Shown: positions 17,510 to 27,253, numbered from the stretch's first letter. The stretch: DNA of 64,000 nt from CALLCD01 sp039196965 (GCA_039196965.1 JBCCUK010000009.1:57871-121870), one strand, 5' to 3'. Made by a program: numbers and translations. Notes: generated from the sequence alone by a model not told the origin.

Positions 17510-19474
17510 TCAGGTATCAAGGAAGCTGCGCAGCTTCCGGCTGCGGCTCGGATGCTTCAGTTTGCGCAGGGCCTTTGCTTCGATCTGGCGGATGCGTTCC
17601 CGCGTCACCGAGAACTGCTGGCCGACCTCTTCCAGCGTGTGGTCGGTATTCATGCCGATGCCGAAGCGCATGCGGAGCACGCGTTCTTCCCGCGGCGTGA
17701 GCGAGGCGAGGACCCGCGTCGTCGTCTCACGAAGGTTCGACTGAATCGCCGCATCGACGGGCAGGAGGGCCATCTTGTCCTCAATGAAGTCGCCGAGATT
17801 GGAGTCCTCGTCGTCGCCAATGGGCGTTTCTAGACTTATCGGCTCCTTGGCGATCTTCAGCACCTTGCGGATTTTTTCCAGCGGCAGGCCGAGCTTTTCA
17901 GCAAGCTCCTCCGGGGTCGGCTCACGACCGATCTCGTGCAGCATCTGGCGCTGGGTACGTACGATCTTGTTGATCGTCTCAATCATGTGCACCGGAATAC
18001 GGATGGTGCGGGCCTGGTCCGCGATAGAGCGGGTGATGGCCTGGCGGATCCACCACGTCGCGTAGGTGGAGAATTTATAGCCGCGGCGATATTCGAATTT
18101 GTCGACCGCCTTCATCAGGCCGATATTGCCTTCCTGAATCAGGTCGAGGAATTGCAGGCCGCGATTGGTATACTTTTTCGCGATGGAAATCACCAGGCGG
18201 AGATTGGCCTCGACCATCTCTTTCTTGGCGATGCGCGCCTCGCGCTCGCCCTTCTGGACGGTCTGCACGATGCGGCGATAATCGTCGATCGGGACGCCGA
18301 TTTCCTGGGAAACATTGGAAATTTCATCGCGGATATTGGCGATCTTCTCCGCTTCGATATCGGTGAACTTTTTCCACTTGGCGGAAATCTCGGTGACATT
18401 CTCGATCCACTCTGGGTCGAGCTCCTTGCCGAAATAGTTATCAAGGAACTGCTTGCGCGGAATGCCGTGGGCATCGGCCCGGCGCATCAGCTGGCCCTCA
18501 AGCCCCATCAGCTTTTTGTTGATCGCGTAGAGCTGTTCCACCAGCGCTTCGATCCGGGCATTGTTGATATGCATCGTCTTGAGGTTCTCAACGATGCGCG
18601 TGCCCGTCCCGTCATAGTCCTGCTGAGCTTTGGGGGTAAGTTCCTTGCCCTCAAGGCGGCGGCCGACGAGCTTTTCCTGCAGTTTCCGATACTTGGCGAA
18701 GTCCGATGCGATGGCATCGAGGGTTTCCAGAACACCCTCGCGAAGCTCTGCTTCCATCGCCGACATGGACATGGCCGCGCCTTCATCATCGTCCTCGTCG
18801 TCATCATCGTCGGAGCGGTTTTCACTCTCACCTTCGGAAGACTCTTCATCGGTGGAGGCTTCGGTTTCCTCCTCCTCTTCGTCTTCCTCTTCTTCTTTCG
18901 GCGCAGGGGGCGGGTTTTCCGCACCATAGGTCGCTTCGAGATCGATGACGTCGCGCAGGAGAATGCGCTCATTCATCAGCTCGTCGCGCCAGACCATCAT
19001 GGCTTCGAAGGTGAGGGGGCTTTCGCAGAGGCCACGGATCATGGCGTCGCGGCCGGCCTCAATGCGTTTGGCGATGGCAATCTCGCCCTCGCGGGAAAGG
19101 AGTTCCACCGTGCCCATTTCACGCAGATACATGCGAACCGGATCATCGGTCCGGTCCGTGCCGCGGGCATTGCCTTTCTTTGCGACAGCCTTCTTATCGT
19201 CCGTCGTCGTGAGCGCCGTGTTCTCGGCCTCAGCCTCTTCCTCGGACTCCACGACATTCACGCCCATTTCCGAGAGCGCCGACATGGTGTCTTCTATTTG
19301 ATCGGAGGTCAGTTCGTCCGGTGGGAGGATCTTGTTTAGTTCATCATGGGTCACGTAGCCCTTTGCTTTCGCATCCTTAATGAATTTTTTCATCGCCGCG
19401 CTGGTAAGGTCGAGAAGGGGGCCGTCCTGTTTTTCAGCTGGCTTCTCTTTTGTCTTCGATTTGGCTGTTGCCAT
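17510..19474 (-). CDS. rpoD: RNA polymerase primary sigma factor RpoD
   Basis: A 654-residue housekeeping sigma factor. Region 1.1 (about 40-100), region 1.2 (DPVRMYLREMGTVELLSREGE), region 2 (IAKKYTNRGLQFLDLIQEGNIGLMKAVDKF and ATWWIRQAITRSIADQARTIRIPVHM, written here in parts), region 3 and region 4.2 (VTRERIRQIEAKALRKL) are all present. As usual for proteobacteria there is a non-conserved insert between 1.2 and 2, here strongly acidic (about 195-240, runs of Glu and Asp). The ATG at 19474 is chosen: GAGGAG lies 11 bases upstream and a TTG three codons earlier is poorly spaced. The gene follows dnaG on the same strand with 90 bases between, the classical dnaG-rpoD macromolecular synthesis order. 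Confidence 0.98.
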   Translation of the reverse strand: MATAKSKTKEKPAEKQDGPLLDLTSAAMKKFIKDAKAKGYVTHDELNKILPPDELTSDQIEDTMSALSEMGVNVVESEEEAEAENTALTTTDDKKAVAKKGNARGTDRTDDPVRMYLREMGTVELLSREGEIAIAKRIEAGRDAMIRGLCESPLTFEAMMVWRDELMNERILLRDVIDLEATYGAENPPPAPKEEEEDEEEEETEASTDEESSEGESENRSDDDDDEDDDEGAAMSMSAMEAELREGVLETLDAIASDFAKYRKLQEKLVGRRLEGKELTPKAQQDYDGTGTRIVENLKTMHINNARIEALVEQLYAINKKLMGLEGQLMRRADAHGIPRKQFLDNYFGKELDPEWIENVTEISAKWKKFTDIEAEKIANIRDEISNVSQEIGVPIDDYRRIVQTVQKGEREARIAKKEMVEANLRLVISIAKKYTNRGLQFLDLIQEGNIGLMKAVDKFEYRRGYKFSTYATWWIRQAITRSIADQARTIRIPVHMIETINKIVRTQRQMLHEIGREPTPEELAEKLGLPLEKIRKVLKIAKEPISLETPIGDDEDSNLGDFIEDKMALLPVDAAIQSNLRETTTRVLASLTPREERVLRMRFGIGMNTDHTLEEVGQQFSVTRERIRQIEAKALRKLKHPSRSRKLRSFLDT

Positions 19475-19564
19475 TCCCGTCAATTCTCCTCATCGCCCAA
19501 TGAGCACCTGCCGCATGCTCCAGAACGTAAATTTCAATGTCCGGCCAGATGATGCCCCATCCAG

Positions 19565-21358
19565 CTAATTTTGATCCGCTTCTTCAGCTGCTTCGTTCAT
19601 TCGCGCGCGCAAGGCCCGCCGTTCCGCTACTCTCCGATGATGCCGCTTCCACGACGAAAGCGACGCCGTGGCGTCGTTTCCGGCGCGATCTGCGCCATCC
19701 TCATCGAACTCATCTGCGGCGCTGTATTGCTCAAGGGCTATGAGCCATTCCTTGCCTTCCGGTCCGTCAACGGTGAGGGGAGAGGCGACAGGGTATTCTT
19801 CGAGCAGCTTAGACGCGCGGGTTCGTCCAACTTTGACTAAATGGGCTTTTGCTGCGTCGCGGTCAAGTGGTTGGTTCGCATCACTGAGATCAAATATTAC
19901 GTCCCGGATAGCATTTACGTCCGGGTCGGGAAAGTCAGCCGTAGCAAGGCGTTCGCCGCTCATTTCCAGTAGTGCAGGATTATCGAGCACACGCACGACG
20001 AGACCTAGTCCACGCGTTTTCGCTTCTGACTTTAGTGCGGGACCAAGATCTGACTTTCTGTTTCGGCTACGTGCCTCCCACAAATAGTCGTTCAAACGCC
20101 GCCTGAGGTCCCGCTCATAGGCCGATCTCACCGCAGGGTCCTTTATCTGGCTGGCGGCGGCTTTCAGTCTCTTATCCAGACCGGCCTGGCGCTCTGGCGT
20201 GTCGACTGTATCGAACGCAAGTTCCCTTTGCCAAAGAAGCTGAGCGAGGGGGACTGCGCCGTCGAGGAACGTTGCCATCACGTCCCTGCCGCGCTGGCGG
20301 ATCACATCATCGGGGTCGAGGCCGTCGGGCAGCAGGGCAAAAAACAGGCTGCGTCCCGGTTGCAGATGGGGCAAAGCCCGGTCGATGGAGCGATGAGCCG
20401 CACCGAGGCCCGCCCGGTCGCCATCGAAGCAGAGAATGGGCTCGGGCCCAACACGCCATAGAAGACCGAGCTGATCCTCGGTCAGCGCGGTGCCGAGCGG
20501 GGCGACGGCATTGGCGAAACCGGCTTCAGTGAGGGCGATGGCGTCCATATAGCCTTCGCAGACAATGAGGCCGCCGCCTTCGCCATGGCCGAGGGCTTCG
20601 CGGGCCCGCTTGTACCGGTAGAGGATCTGGCTCTTGTTGAAGAGTGGTGTGTCCGAGGAGTTCAAGTATTTCGGCTTCGCATCGGGAGCCATGCCGCGCC
20701 CACCAAAGGCGATAACTTTGCCCTGCGCGTCTTCGATCGGGAAGATCACCCGCCCGCGGAAGCGGTCATAGGGATCTCCACCGCCATCCTTCTGCACGGC
20801 AAGGCCCGCCTCGACGATCTCGGCTTGGGTAAACCCGCTCTTTTTCAAATGATCGAGGAGAGCCCGCCATTCGTCCGGTGCGAAACCAAGCCGGTGTCTT
20901 GCCCAGGCCGCTTCGTACAGGCCACGGCCCTGCAAATAGTCTCGCGCGTCTGCCCCCTCGTGTCCGCGTAGCGTCGCCTCGAAAAACTGGCAGGCTGCCT
21001 CGCAAGCATCGAAGAGTTTCCGACGGCGATCATAGGCTTCTTTCGCCTCCGGTGTTGCCTTTGGCAGCGCTATGCCTGCTTCGTCCGCGAGGCGTTCCAC
21101 CGCCTCCATGAAGGAGAGCCGTTCGGTTTCCTGAACGAATTTGATGACATCGCCGCCAAGGCCGGACGAGAAGCATTTGAAGATACGCTTCTGGTCGTTG
21201 ACGTAAAAGCTCGGTGTTTTCTCGCTGGTGAAGGGGGACAGGCCGACCCATTCCTTGCCCTGCTTTTTCAGCTTCACCTTTCGGCCAATCACAGTGGAGG
21301 GCAGAAGGCGGGCCTTCAGCTCATCAAGAAAACCGTCGGGGATACGAATACCGCTCAC
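19565..21358 (-). CDS. dnaG: DNA primase DnaG
   Basis: A 597-residue primase that lays RNA primers for replication. The order is zinc-binding domain (1-100), catalytic core with the TOPRIM fold (VCEGYMDAIAL at about 262-272 and CFDGDRAGLGAA at about 312-323), and a C-terminal helicase-binding region. In the N-terminal domain the usual four zinc ligands are largely gone: the canonical CPFH is SPFT here, and CFGC is CFSS, leaving a single cysteine. I recall similar changes in other alphaproteobacterial primases, so it is probably functional. The start is a GTG with a short AGG site. It lies upstream of rpoD, likely co-transcribed. Confidence 0.97.
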   Translation of the reverse strand: MSGIRIPDGFLDELKARLLPSTVIGRKVKLKKQGKEWVGLSPFTSEKTPSFYVNDQKRIFKCFSSGLGGDVIKFVQETERLSFMEAVERLADEAGIALPKATPEAKEAYDRRRKLFDACEAACQFFEATLRGHEGADARDYLQGRGLYEAAWARHRLGFAPDEWRALLDHLKKSGFTQAEIVEAGLAVQKDGGGDPYDRFRGRVIFPIEDAQGKVIAFGGRGMAPDAKPKYLNSSDTPLFNKSQILYRYKRAREALGHGEGGGLIVCEGYMDAIALTEAGFANAVAPLGTALTEDQLGLLWRVGPEPILCFDGDRAGLGAAHRSIDRALPHLQPGRSLFFALLPDGLDPDDVIRQRGRDVMATFLDGAVPLAQLLWQRELAFDTVDTPERQAGLDKRLKAAASQIKDPAVRSAYERDLRRRLNDYLWEARSRNRKSDLGPALKSEAKTRGLGLVVRVLDNPALLEMSGERLATADFPDPDVNAIRDVIFDLSDANQPLDRDAAKAHLVKVGRTRASKLLEEYPVASPLTVDGPEGKEWLIALEQYSAADEFDEDGADRAGNDATASLSSWKRHHRRVAERRALRARMNEAAEEADQN

Positions 21359-21511
21359 AAGCCTAAAATAGTTGCTCCATCAGAATGAATCCATCCTGAA
21401 TCGACACCTTGATTCGCGGTCTCCGTTCAAATTTGAGGGCGTCGGACGTCCTGCTCGTCGCCATTCCCACAGACATTTACCCATTAAGCGACCTTTATCA
21501 GCGCTATCTGC

Positions 21512-21539
21512 TTGACGGGGAAGGGCCGCTCGCTTTACC
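21512..21539 (+). promoter_or_regulatory. Caulobacter-type housekeeping promoter candidate for carA
   Basis: The sequence TTGACGG (21512-21518) is followed, after 13 bases, by GCTTTACC (21532-21539). This agrees with the alphaproteobacterial RpoD consensus TTGACGS, N10-14, GCTANAWC: the -35 part is exact and six of eight -10 positions match. It would start transcription near 21546, leaving a leader of about 55 bases before carA. Confidence 0.45.
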
Positions 21540-21601
21540 CCCGGCAAGGTTCGCTACTCTCTCCGCGAGCCGTCTGGGCACCGGAACGAGGCGACATCGA
21601 C

Positions 21602-22771
21602 ATGGCAAACCCCACTGAAAAGCAAGACGAGATCGCAACCGGCGCAATTGTACTCGCCGACGGCACGGCTTGGCTGGGGCGCGGCTGCGGGGCACCGGGC
21701 GTGGCCATCGGAGAGCTCTGTTTCAACACAGCGGTCACCGGCTACCAGGAAATCCTCACCGACCCTTCCTATGCCGAGCAGATCATTCTCTTTACATTTC
21801 CCCATATCGGAAATGTCGGTGCGAATGATCAGGATCTGGAATTCAGTTCAGAACCGGCCACGCGGGCTGCAAAGGGAACCATCTTCCGCGCGCCGATCAC
21901 GCCGCCATCGAACTGGCGTGCCGTGGACCATTTCGGTGCCTGGTTGCGTAAATCCGGCATTGTTGGCCTGGCCGAAGTCGATACGCGTGCCATCACGCGC
22001 CGCATTCGCGAGCAGGGCATGGCAAAGGCGGCTATTGTCTACGCGCCGGACGGCAATATCAATATCGATACCCTCGCTCAGCAGGCGGCGTCTTGGGAGG
22101 GGCTTGAAGAGGCAGATCTCGCCGCGCAGGTCTCGCAAGACGATGCCTACACCCATGCCGAACAACTCTGGCAGCCAGACGCCACTTTTCCCGCACTTGG
22201 CGATGCCAGCCACCACGTGGTCGTTGTCGATTTTGGTGTGAAGAAGAACATCCTTCGTAATCTCTCAAATGTCGGGGCGAGGACGACCATTGTCAGCGGG
22301 GATGCTTCGGCGGACGAGATCATGGCGCTGAAGCCTGACGGGATTGTTCTGTCCAACGGCCCCGGCGACCCCGCCGCAACGATCCAGAGATCCGGAAAAA
22401 TGATCGAGGCTCTCATTGCTACTGGAACGCCGATCCTCGGCATTTGTCTTGGCCACCAGCTGCTTGCGCTAGCTTTGGGAGCGAAGACCAAAAAAATGTC
22501 TCAGGGCCACCACGGTGCAAACCATCCCGTGAAAGATCTGGTGACCGGCAAGGTGGAAATCGTGTCTATGAATCACGGGTTCACGGTCGATACCGCAACG
22601 CTGCCCGCCGGCGTTGAAGAAAGCCACACATCGCTGTTCGACGGGACCAATTGCGGCCTCGCCGTGAAGGACAAGCCGATCATCTCGGTTCAGCATCACC
22701 CGGAAGCGAGCCCCGGCCCGCAGGACAGTTTCTATCTGTTTGAACGCTTCGCAGAGCTGATGGCGAAATAG
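21602..22771 (+). CDS. carA: Carbamoyl-phosphate synthase small chain
   Basis: A 389-residue glutamine amidotransferase subunit that releases ammonia for carbamoyl phosphate, needed for arginine and pyrimidine synthesis. The N-terminal domain carries ELCFNTAVTGYQEILTDPS, and the class I amidotransferase domain has the nucleophile Cys282 in ILGICLGHQLLAL and the His-Glu pair in VQHHPEASPGP. The frame opens 30 codons earlier, but the ATG at 21602 is the start matching the family, with a GAGG ribosome site. The large subunit carB is not next to it. The stop codon abuts that of the convergent patatin gene. Confidence 0.98.
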   Translation: MANPTEKQDEIATGAIVLADGTAWLGRGCGAPGVAIGELCFNTAVTGYQEILTDPSYAEQIILFTFPHIGNVGANDQDLEFSSEPATRAAKGTIFRAPITPPSNWRAVDHFGAWLRKSGIVGLAEVDTRAITRRIREQGMAKAAIVYAPDGNINIDTLAQQAASWEGLEEADLAAQVSQDDAYTHAEQLWQPDATFPALGDASHHVVVVDFGVKKNILRNLSNVGARTTIVSGDASADEIMALKPDGIVLSNGPGDPAATIQRSGKMIEALIATGTPILGICLGHQLLALALGAKTKKMSQGHHGANHPVKDLVTGKVEIVSMNHGFTVDTATLPAGVEESHTSLFDGTNCGLAVKDKPIISVQHHPEASPGPQDSFYLFERFAELMAK

Positions 22772-24559
22772 CTATTCGGCGGCCAGTTTAACGTGCCGTC
22801 CGGCCTCGGCGAATTTGAACGGGCGGTCCGATGTCTCGAGGGCCTTGATCGTGGATTCGTATCCTGTCTCCACAGCTTTTTCGTAGCTGGTCCAATCCCG
22901 AAGCTCGATCTCGTCGAGCCCCGGCACGACGCAGACGTCCGCAAGCTCGCGGCCTGCCGAAGGGTCCACTGAAACCGTGGCGGCCCGCATCAGAAGGGAC
23001 GCAATCGGCGGTGTCCGTGAGAAGCCATTGTTCCATATCCACCGCAAAAAGCCCGGCGGATCGACGAATTCGTCCGCAGGAAAGCCAGCGCGCTGACGAG
23101 CGACGTCGCAGCCAATGACATAGCCCCGGTGGAAGCCGCGCATTGTGTCGACGGGGAAGTTGTTCAGCACGCCGCCATCGACCAGAACATCGCCATCGTC
23201 GATCACCGGCGGTAGAATGCCCGGTAATGCGATGGACGCTCTTAGGGCGTGCCTGACAAAGCCGCGTCGGTGAATATGAACATTGCCATCCGTGAGGTTG
23301 GCGGAAATCGCGAAGAACGGAATTTCCAGGTCGCCAATGGTGGCTTTGCCGAAATGCTCTTTCAGCCGGCGGTCCACGCGCTTTCCGCTCACCATGCCAA
23401 CAACAGGAAGCTGATAATCGCCAAGAGGGTTGCTCTCGACAAAGGCCTTCCGGATACGCTGGTCGATTTCGTCATCGTCCCAGCCCATGGCAACGCAGGC
23501 CGCCACCAGCGCGCCCATGCTAGTGCCTCCGGCGAAATCGATCGGTATACCGCGTTCTCTCAGCGCGCGGACAACGCCGATATGGGCATAGGCTCGCGCG
23601 CCGCCGCCCGACAGGACGATACCGACCGAGCGTCCGCTGATCACTCGCGACAGGCGCTCACAATCTGTGCCTCGCGTGCCCGACCAGTGAAACAGCCTGT
23701 TAGCGCTGGCCGCAGAGAGCCATTTGGCCGGCGTTGCGGCCAGCCGTTCGCGCTTGTTGTGTAAGAGCACAACATCGACGAGTTTGAATCGTTGGGCCGG
23801 AGACTGGTTTTTTGGCAGAATCGGATCAGATGGCACGGCGTCGGCGCGGCCAAAAATCCAGATCCTGTCGGCTTGCCGGACTGATTGACGATACCAGCCA
23901 TTGTCTCCAAGCGTGCAGGTCAGAATGACCACATCATTTCGCGCTTCTATGTCGTCGAAGTAGGTCGTCGGCTTTTCTTCGCCGGTCTGCCGGTCGATGA
24001 CTGCGACGCGAATCGATTTGTCCTCGAGAGAGCTTTTCAGCAATTCAGCCCGCTGATTGATGTCGATCGTTGGCGATGCGGCCACGAAAGTGAAGACTTT
24101 CGGCTCTGCTCGCGCTGAACGCCGCCCGGAATGCCGAATACGCAACAGAACGACGCGGATCATTCTTTCAAGGATTTCCGGCTCCGCCTTTATCAGACGG
24201 TCGAAGCCTTTCCGGCTGATAGACAGGATCTCCGTGTCCCGTAGCGCATAGACCGAGTTCGTGTGCGGTACGGCGGCCAGTCCCTGTCCGCCGGAGAAGA
24301 GCGCCATCTCGCCGACGGGTTCGCCAGCGCGGATATGGCCCAGAAAATCTGCCTCAGACCCATCCTGGGTTCGGAAAACCCCAAGCGTGCCGGACATTAC
24401 GAAGTAGATATTCGCGGCAGGTTCGCCTTCCAGAAACAGCGGCATGCCGGCTTTGAGCGAGAACCAGCACGCCTCTTTCCCGGCAGCTTTCAGGGCACGC
24501 CTCGGGGCATCCTTCAAAAAAGGAATAGTCTTCAGGGAACTGGCGACATCTAAACTCAT
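22772..24559 (-). CDS. Cyclic-nucleotide-domain patatin-like phospholipase
   Basis: A protein of about 595 residues combining an N-terminal cyclic-nucleotide-binding domain with a C-terminal patatin lipase. The first part (about 10-130; SLKAGMPLFLEGEPAANIYF and GEPVGEMALFSG) is the cNMP fold. A middle region of about 190 residues is of unknown role. The patatin domain starts at GIVLSGGGARAYAHIGVV with the oxyanion loop, then the Ser nucleophile in GGTSMGAL and the catalytic Asp in VDGGVLNNFP. This layout resembles bacterial relatives of neuropathy target esterase (RssA/NTE group), which cleave lysophospholipids. The start is uncertain: ATGs at 24559 and 24571 both lack a good ribosome site, and the open frame runs to 24709. 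Confidence 0.9.
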   Translation of the reverse strand: MSLDVASSLKTIPFLKDAPRRALKAAGKEACWFSLKAGMPLFLEGEPAANIYFVMSGTLGVFRTQDGSEADFLGHIRAGEPVGEMALFSGGQGLAAVPHTNSVYALRDTEILSISRKGFDRLIKAEPEILERMIRVVLLRIRHSGRRSARAEPKVFTFVAASPTIDINQRAELLKSSLEDKSIRVAVIDRQTGEEKPTTYFDDIEARNDVVILTCTLGDNGWYRQSVRQADRIWIFGRADAVPSDPILPKNQSPAQRFKLVDVVLLHNKRERLAATPAKWLSAASANRLFHWSGTRGTDCERLSRVISGRSVGIVLSGGGARAYAHIGVVRALRERGIPIDFAGGTSMGALVAACVAMGWDDDEIDQRIRKAFVESNPLGDYQLPVVGMVSGKRVDRRLKEHFGKATIGDLEIPFFAISANLTDGNVHIHRRGFVRHALRASIALPGILPPVIDDGDVLVDGGVLNNFPVDTMRGFHRGYVIGCDVARQRAGFPADEFVDPPGFLRWIWNNGFSRTPPIASLLMRAATVSVDPSAGRELADVCVVPGLDEIELRDWTSYEKAVETGYESTIKALETSDRPFKFAEAGRHVKLAAE

Positions 24560-24801
24560 GCTCGTCAACATGCTGTCTATCACTCGGTGTACAAGTTGTG
24601 TCCAGCTCAGGCACCAATCACGCTTGTCACATATTATGTGCGAAGAAGGTGAGGATTTCGTGAAGTTGCTGGTACATCTTGGCGGCGGGATCGATTCCAG
24701 ACTGGACAATACGCCACCCGAATGCGCGTTCCGACATGGGGTGACAGACGTCTAGGTCCCGGCTAGGTGAGGGCGATCAGCGTGCTTCGGGGGCTTATTC
24801 C

Positions 24802-26409
24802 ATGCCAGTCTTGAAATCCAAACTTGATCCAGCGTCTCCGAGTTTTGCCATGAATGCCCGGGCCATGGGTGGATTGGTTGAAGAGTTGAGAGCGAAAACC
24901 GCCGCCGCGGCGCTTGGCGGTTCGGAGCGTTCCCGAGAGCGACACGTTTCGCGGGGAAAGCTCTTACCGCGGGAACGTGTGGAGCGCGTGCTTGATCCGG
25001 GCGCGCCGTTTCTGGAGCTTTCCTCCCTGGCGGCGAATGGTCTTTATGGAGATGAAATCGCCGGAGCAGGGATCATCACCGGTGTCGGTCGTATCGAGGG
25101 ACGGGAATGTGTGGTCATCTGCAACGATGCCACCGTGAAGGGCGGCACTTATTATCCGATCACGGTCAAAAAGCATCTCCGTGCCCAGGAAGTGGCGATG
25201 GAGAACCATCTGCCATGTATCTACCTTGTGGACAGTGGCGGTGCTAACCTTCCCCACCAGTCCGAGGTGTTTCCAGACCGGGAGCATTTTGGCCGCATCT
25301 TCTTCAATCAGGCCAATATGAGCGCCAAGGGCATTCCGCAAATTGCCTCTGTTATGGGCTCTTGCACGGCGGGCGGTGCCTATGTTCCGGCGATGTCAGA
25401 CGAGACGGTGATTGTCCGCAAACAGGGCACGATCTTCCTTGGCGGACCACCACTCGTAAAAGCGGCAACGGGCGAGGAGATTTCTGCCGAAGACCTCGGC
25501 GGCGCGGATGTCCATGCCCGGCAATCCGGCGTCGTCGATCATTATGCCGCCCATGATGACCATGCCCTCGCTATTGTCCGCTCGATTGTCAGGACTCTGA
25601 ACAAACCGAAGCCGCAGCCACTCGACCTCGCGGAACCACTTGATCCCATCTATGACATCGGTGAACTGAACGGTCTTGTTCCATCAGATGTGCGTGAGCC
25701 TTTCGATGCTCGGGAAATCATCACACGGATCGTCGATGGCTCCGAGTTCCACGAGTTCAAGAAACTCTACGGTGAAACCCTTGTCTGCGGATTTGCCCGC
25801 ATTTACGGCATGCCTGTGGCGCTCCTCGCGAACAATGGCATTCTGTTCTCGGAAAGCGCCCAGAAGGCAGCTCACTTCATCGAGCTGGCCGACCAACGCC
25901 GCACGCCACTCATCTTCCTGCAAAACATTACTGGCTTCATGGTCGGCTCGAAATATGAGGCAGGCGGCATCGCCAAGGACGGTGCGAAAATGGTGACGGC
26001 TGTGGCGACAGCCAGTGTGCCGAAATTCACCGTGGTGACAGGCGGAAGTTTCGGTGCAGGAAACTATGGCATGTGCGGGCGGGCCTACTCGCCCCGCTTC
26101 CTGTTCATGTGGCCAAATGCCCGAATCTCGGTCATGGGCGGCGAGCAGGCCGCATCGGTCCTTGCAACCGTCAAACGCGACGGGATGGACCGCCAGGGCG
26201 AGGCATGGTCCCCAGAAGAGGAAGAGGCTTTCAAAGCTCCGATCCGCGAAACCTATGAGACCGAAGGCAACCCCTATTTCTCCACGGCCCGCATATGGGA
26301 TGATGGTATCATCGCCCCGGCCGATACGCGCCGTGTCCTCGGTCTTGCCTTGTCCGCCAGCCTGAATGCTCCGTTCCCGGATCGTGGGTTCGGCGTGTTC
26401 AGGATGTAG
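24802..26409 (+). CDS. Acyl-CoA carboxylase beta subunit (methylcrotonyl-CoA carboxylase type)
   Basis: A 535-residue carboxyltransferase beta subunit. These enzymes move the carboxyl group from biotin to an acyl-CoA. The sequence KGGTYYPITVKKHLRAQEVA, then VDSGGANLPHQSEVFPDREH and the later GSFGAGNYGMCGRAYSPRF match methylcrotonyl-CoA carboxylase beta (leucine degradation) and its close relatives such as geranyl-CoA carboxylase. The matching biotin-containing alpha subunit is not in the window, which is unusual, since leucine-degradation operons normally keep the pair together. The two SDRs on the other strand may belong to the same metabolism. The stop is one base from that of the convergent SDR gene. 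Confidence 0.93.
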   Translation: MPVLKSKLDPASPSFAMNARAMGGLVEELRAKTAAAALGGSERSRERHVSRGKLLPRERVERVLDPGAPFLELSSLAANGLYGDEIAGAGIITGVGRIEGRECVVICNDATVKGGTYYPITVKKHLRAQEVAMENHLPCIYLVDSGGANLPHQSEVFPDREHFGRIFFNQANMSAKGIPQIASVMGSCTAGGAYVPAMSDETVIVRKQGTIFLGGPPLVKAATGEEISAEDLGGADVHARQSGVVDHYAAHDDHALAIVRSIVRTLNKPKPQPLDLAEPLDPIYDIGELNGLVPSDVREPFDAREIITRIVDGSEFHEFKKLYGETLVCGFARIYGMPVALLANNGILFSESAQKAAHFIELADQRRTPLIFLQNITGFMVGSKYEAGGIAKDGAKMVTAVATASVPKFTVVTGGSFGAGNYGMCGRAYSPRFLFMWPNARISVMGGEQAASVLATVKRDGMDRQGEAWSPEEEEAFKAPIRETYETEGNPYFSTARIWDDGIIAPADTRRVLGLALSASLNAPFPDRGFGVFRM

Positions 26410-26410
26410 C

Positions 26411-27253
26411 CTAGCCTTTTATGAAGGCCTCATACTCTGCAGCAAAATCCGGGTGCCAGCGGGAGAGAGCTGGGCGGTTCTTGATCAGGTCGTCCGCCAT
26501 CCACTGCATCCGCTTTTCGTCGAGCTCACGCGGTGTCTCATTGTCTGGGCACAGAACATAGAAGTCGCCCTTGTCGAGAGCGTCCAGCATAAAACTCACG
26601 GTTTCTTCGGCCGTGGCCGCTCCCGGTGGTTTTTGCGGCACGAAACCTGAGATCATCGGCGTGTAGACGAAGCCCGGAATAAGCAGGTGCGCCGTTAGGG
26701 CACAATTGTCCAAACCCCGAAAAGCATGGGCAATGCTTTCCGTATAGGCGAGCACGCCGGTCTTTGAGAGGTTGTAGGCATAGTTGCCGGGTGGCCGCGT
26801 AATGCCCTGTTTCGAGCCTGTATTGATGACCGCGCCAGCTTCGCCATGATCAAGCAGGGACGGGAGAAAGGCATGGCAGCCATGGACAACGCCCATAAGG
26901 TTTACGCCGAGAATGCCATGGAGCTGATCGAGGCCCTCCCAGGGCAGTGTGCCTGGTCGGCCAATGCCGGCATTGTTCATCAGACAGTGCACCTTGCCAA
27001 ATTTGGCGAGCGCCGCATCCCGTAGTGCCTCCATTTGCTTCAGGTCGGACACATCGCAGGTTCTGGCGAGCACTCTGTCCGGGCTCCCGGCAATGTCCGA
27101 CAACTCATCGCCCGCCGCGCTCAGTTCCTCCTTCACGTCGGCTATGACAACGTTCATCCCCGCAGCGGCGTACCGTTTTGCGGCTTCCAAGCCGATGCCG
27201 CCGGCGGCCCCGGTCACCACAGCGGTGTTTCCCGCTTTCATCCATTCCGTCAT
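26411..27253 (-). CDS. Short-chain dehydrogenase/reductase
   Basis: A 280-residue classical SDR. The cofactor motif TGAAGGIG is at about 15-22, the structural NNAGIG at about 93-98, and the catalytic tetrad includes the Ser in NTGSKQG and the Tyr-Lys of YNLSK. An aspartate at the end of beta-2 (VVIADVKEE) suggests NAD preference. The long C-terminal extension (about 230-280, FYVLCPDNETPRELDEKRMQ) is shared in position with the upstream SDR, so the two are probably tandem paralogues. Its start overlaps the upstream stop in ATGA. The substrate is unknown, perhaps a hydroxyacyl or hydroxysteroid-like molecule. Confidence 0.9.
   Translation of the reverse strand: MTEWMKAGNTAVVTGAAGGIGLEAAKRYAAAGMNVVIADVKEELSAAGDELSDIAGSPDRVLARTCDVSDLKQMEALRDAALAKFGKVHCLMNNAGIGRPGTLPWEGLDQLHGILGVNLMGVVHGCHAFLPSLLDHGEAGAVINTGSKQGITRPPGNYAYNLSKTGVLAYTESIAHAFRGLDNCALTAHLLIPGFVYTPMISGFVPQKPPGAATAEETVSFMLDALDKGDFYVLCPDNETPRELDEKRMQWMADDLIKNRPALSRWHPDFAAEYEAFIKG

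Noticed and set aside
17936..19339. Long open frame (467 codons) on the plus strand
   Set aside because: It lies antisense to rpoD, has no protein-like composition or ribosome site, and arises from the codon bias of the real gene.
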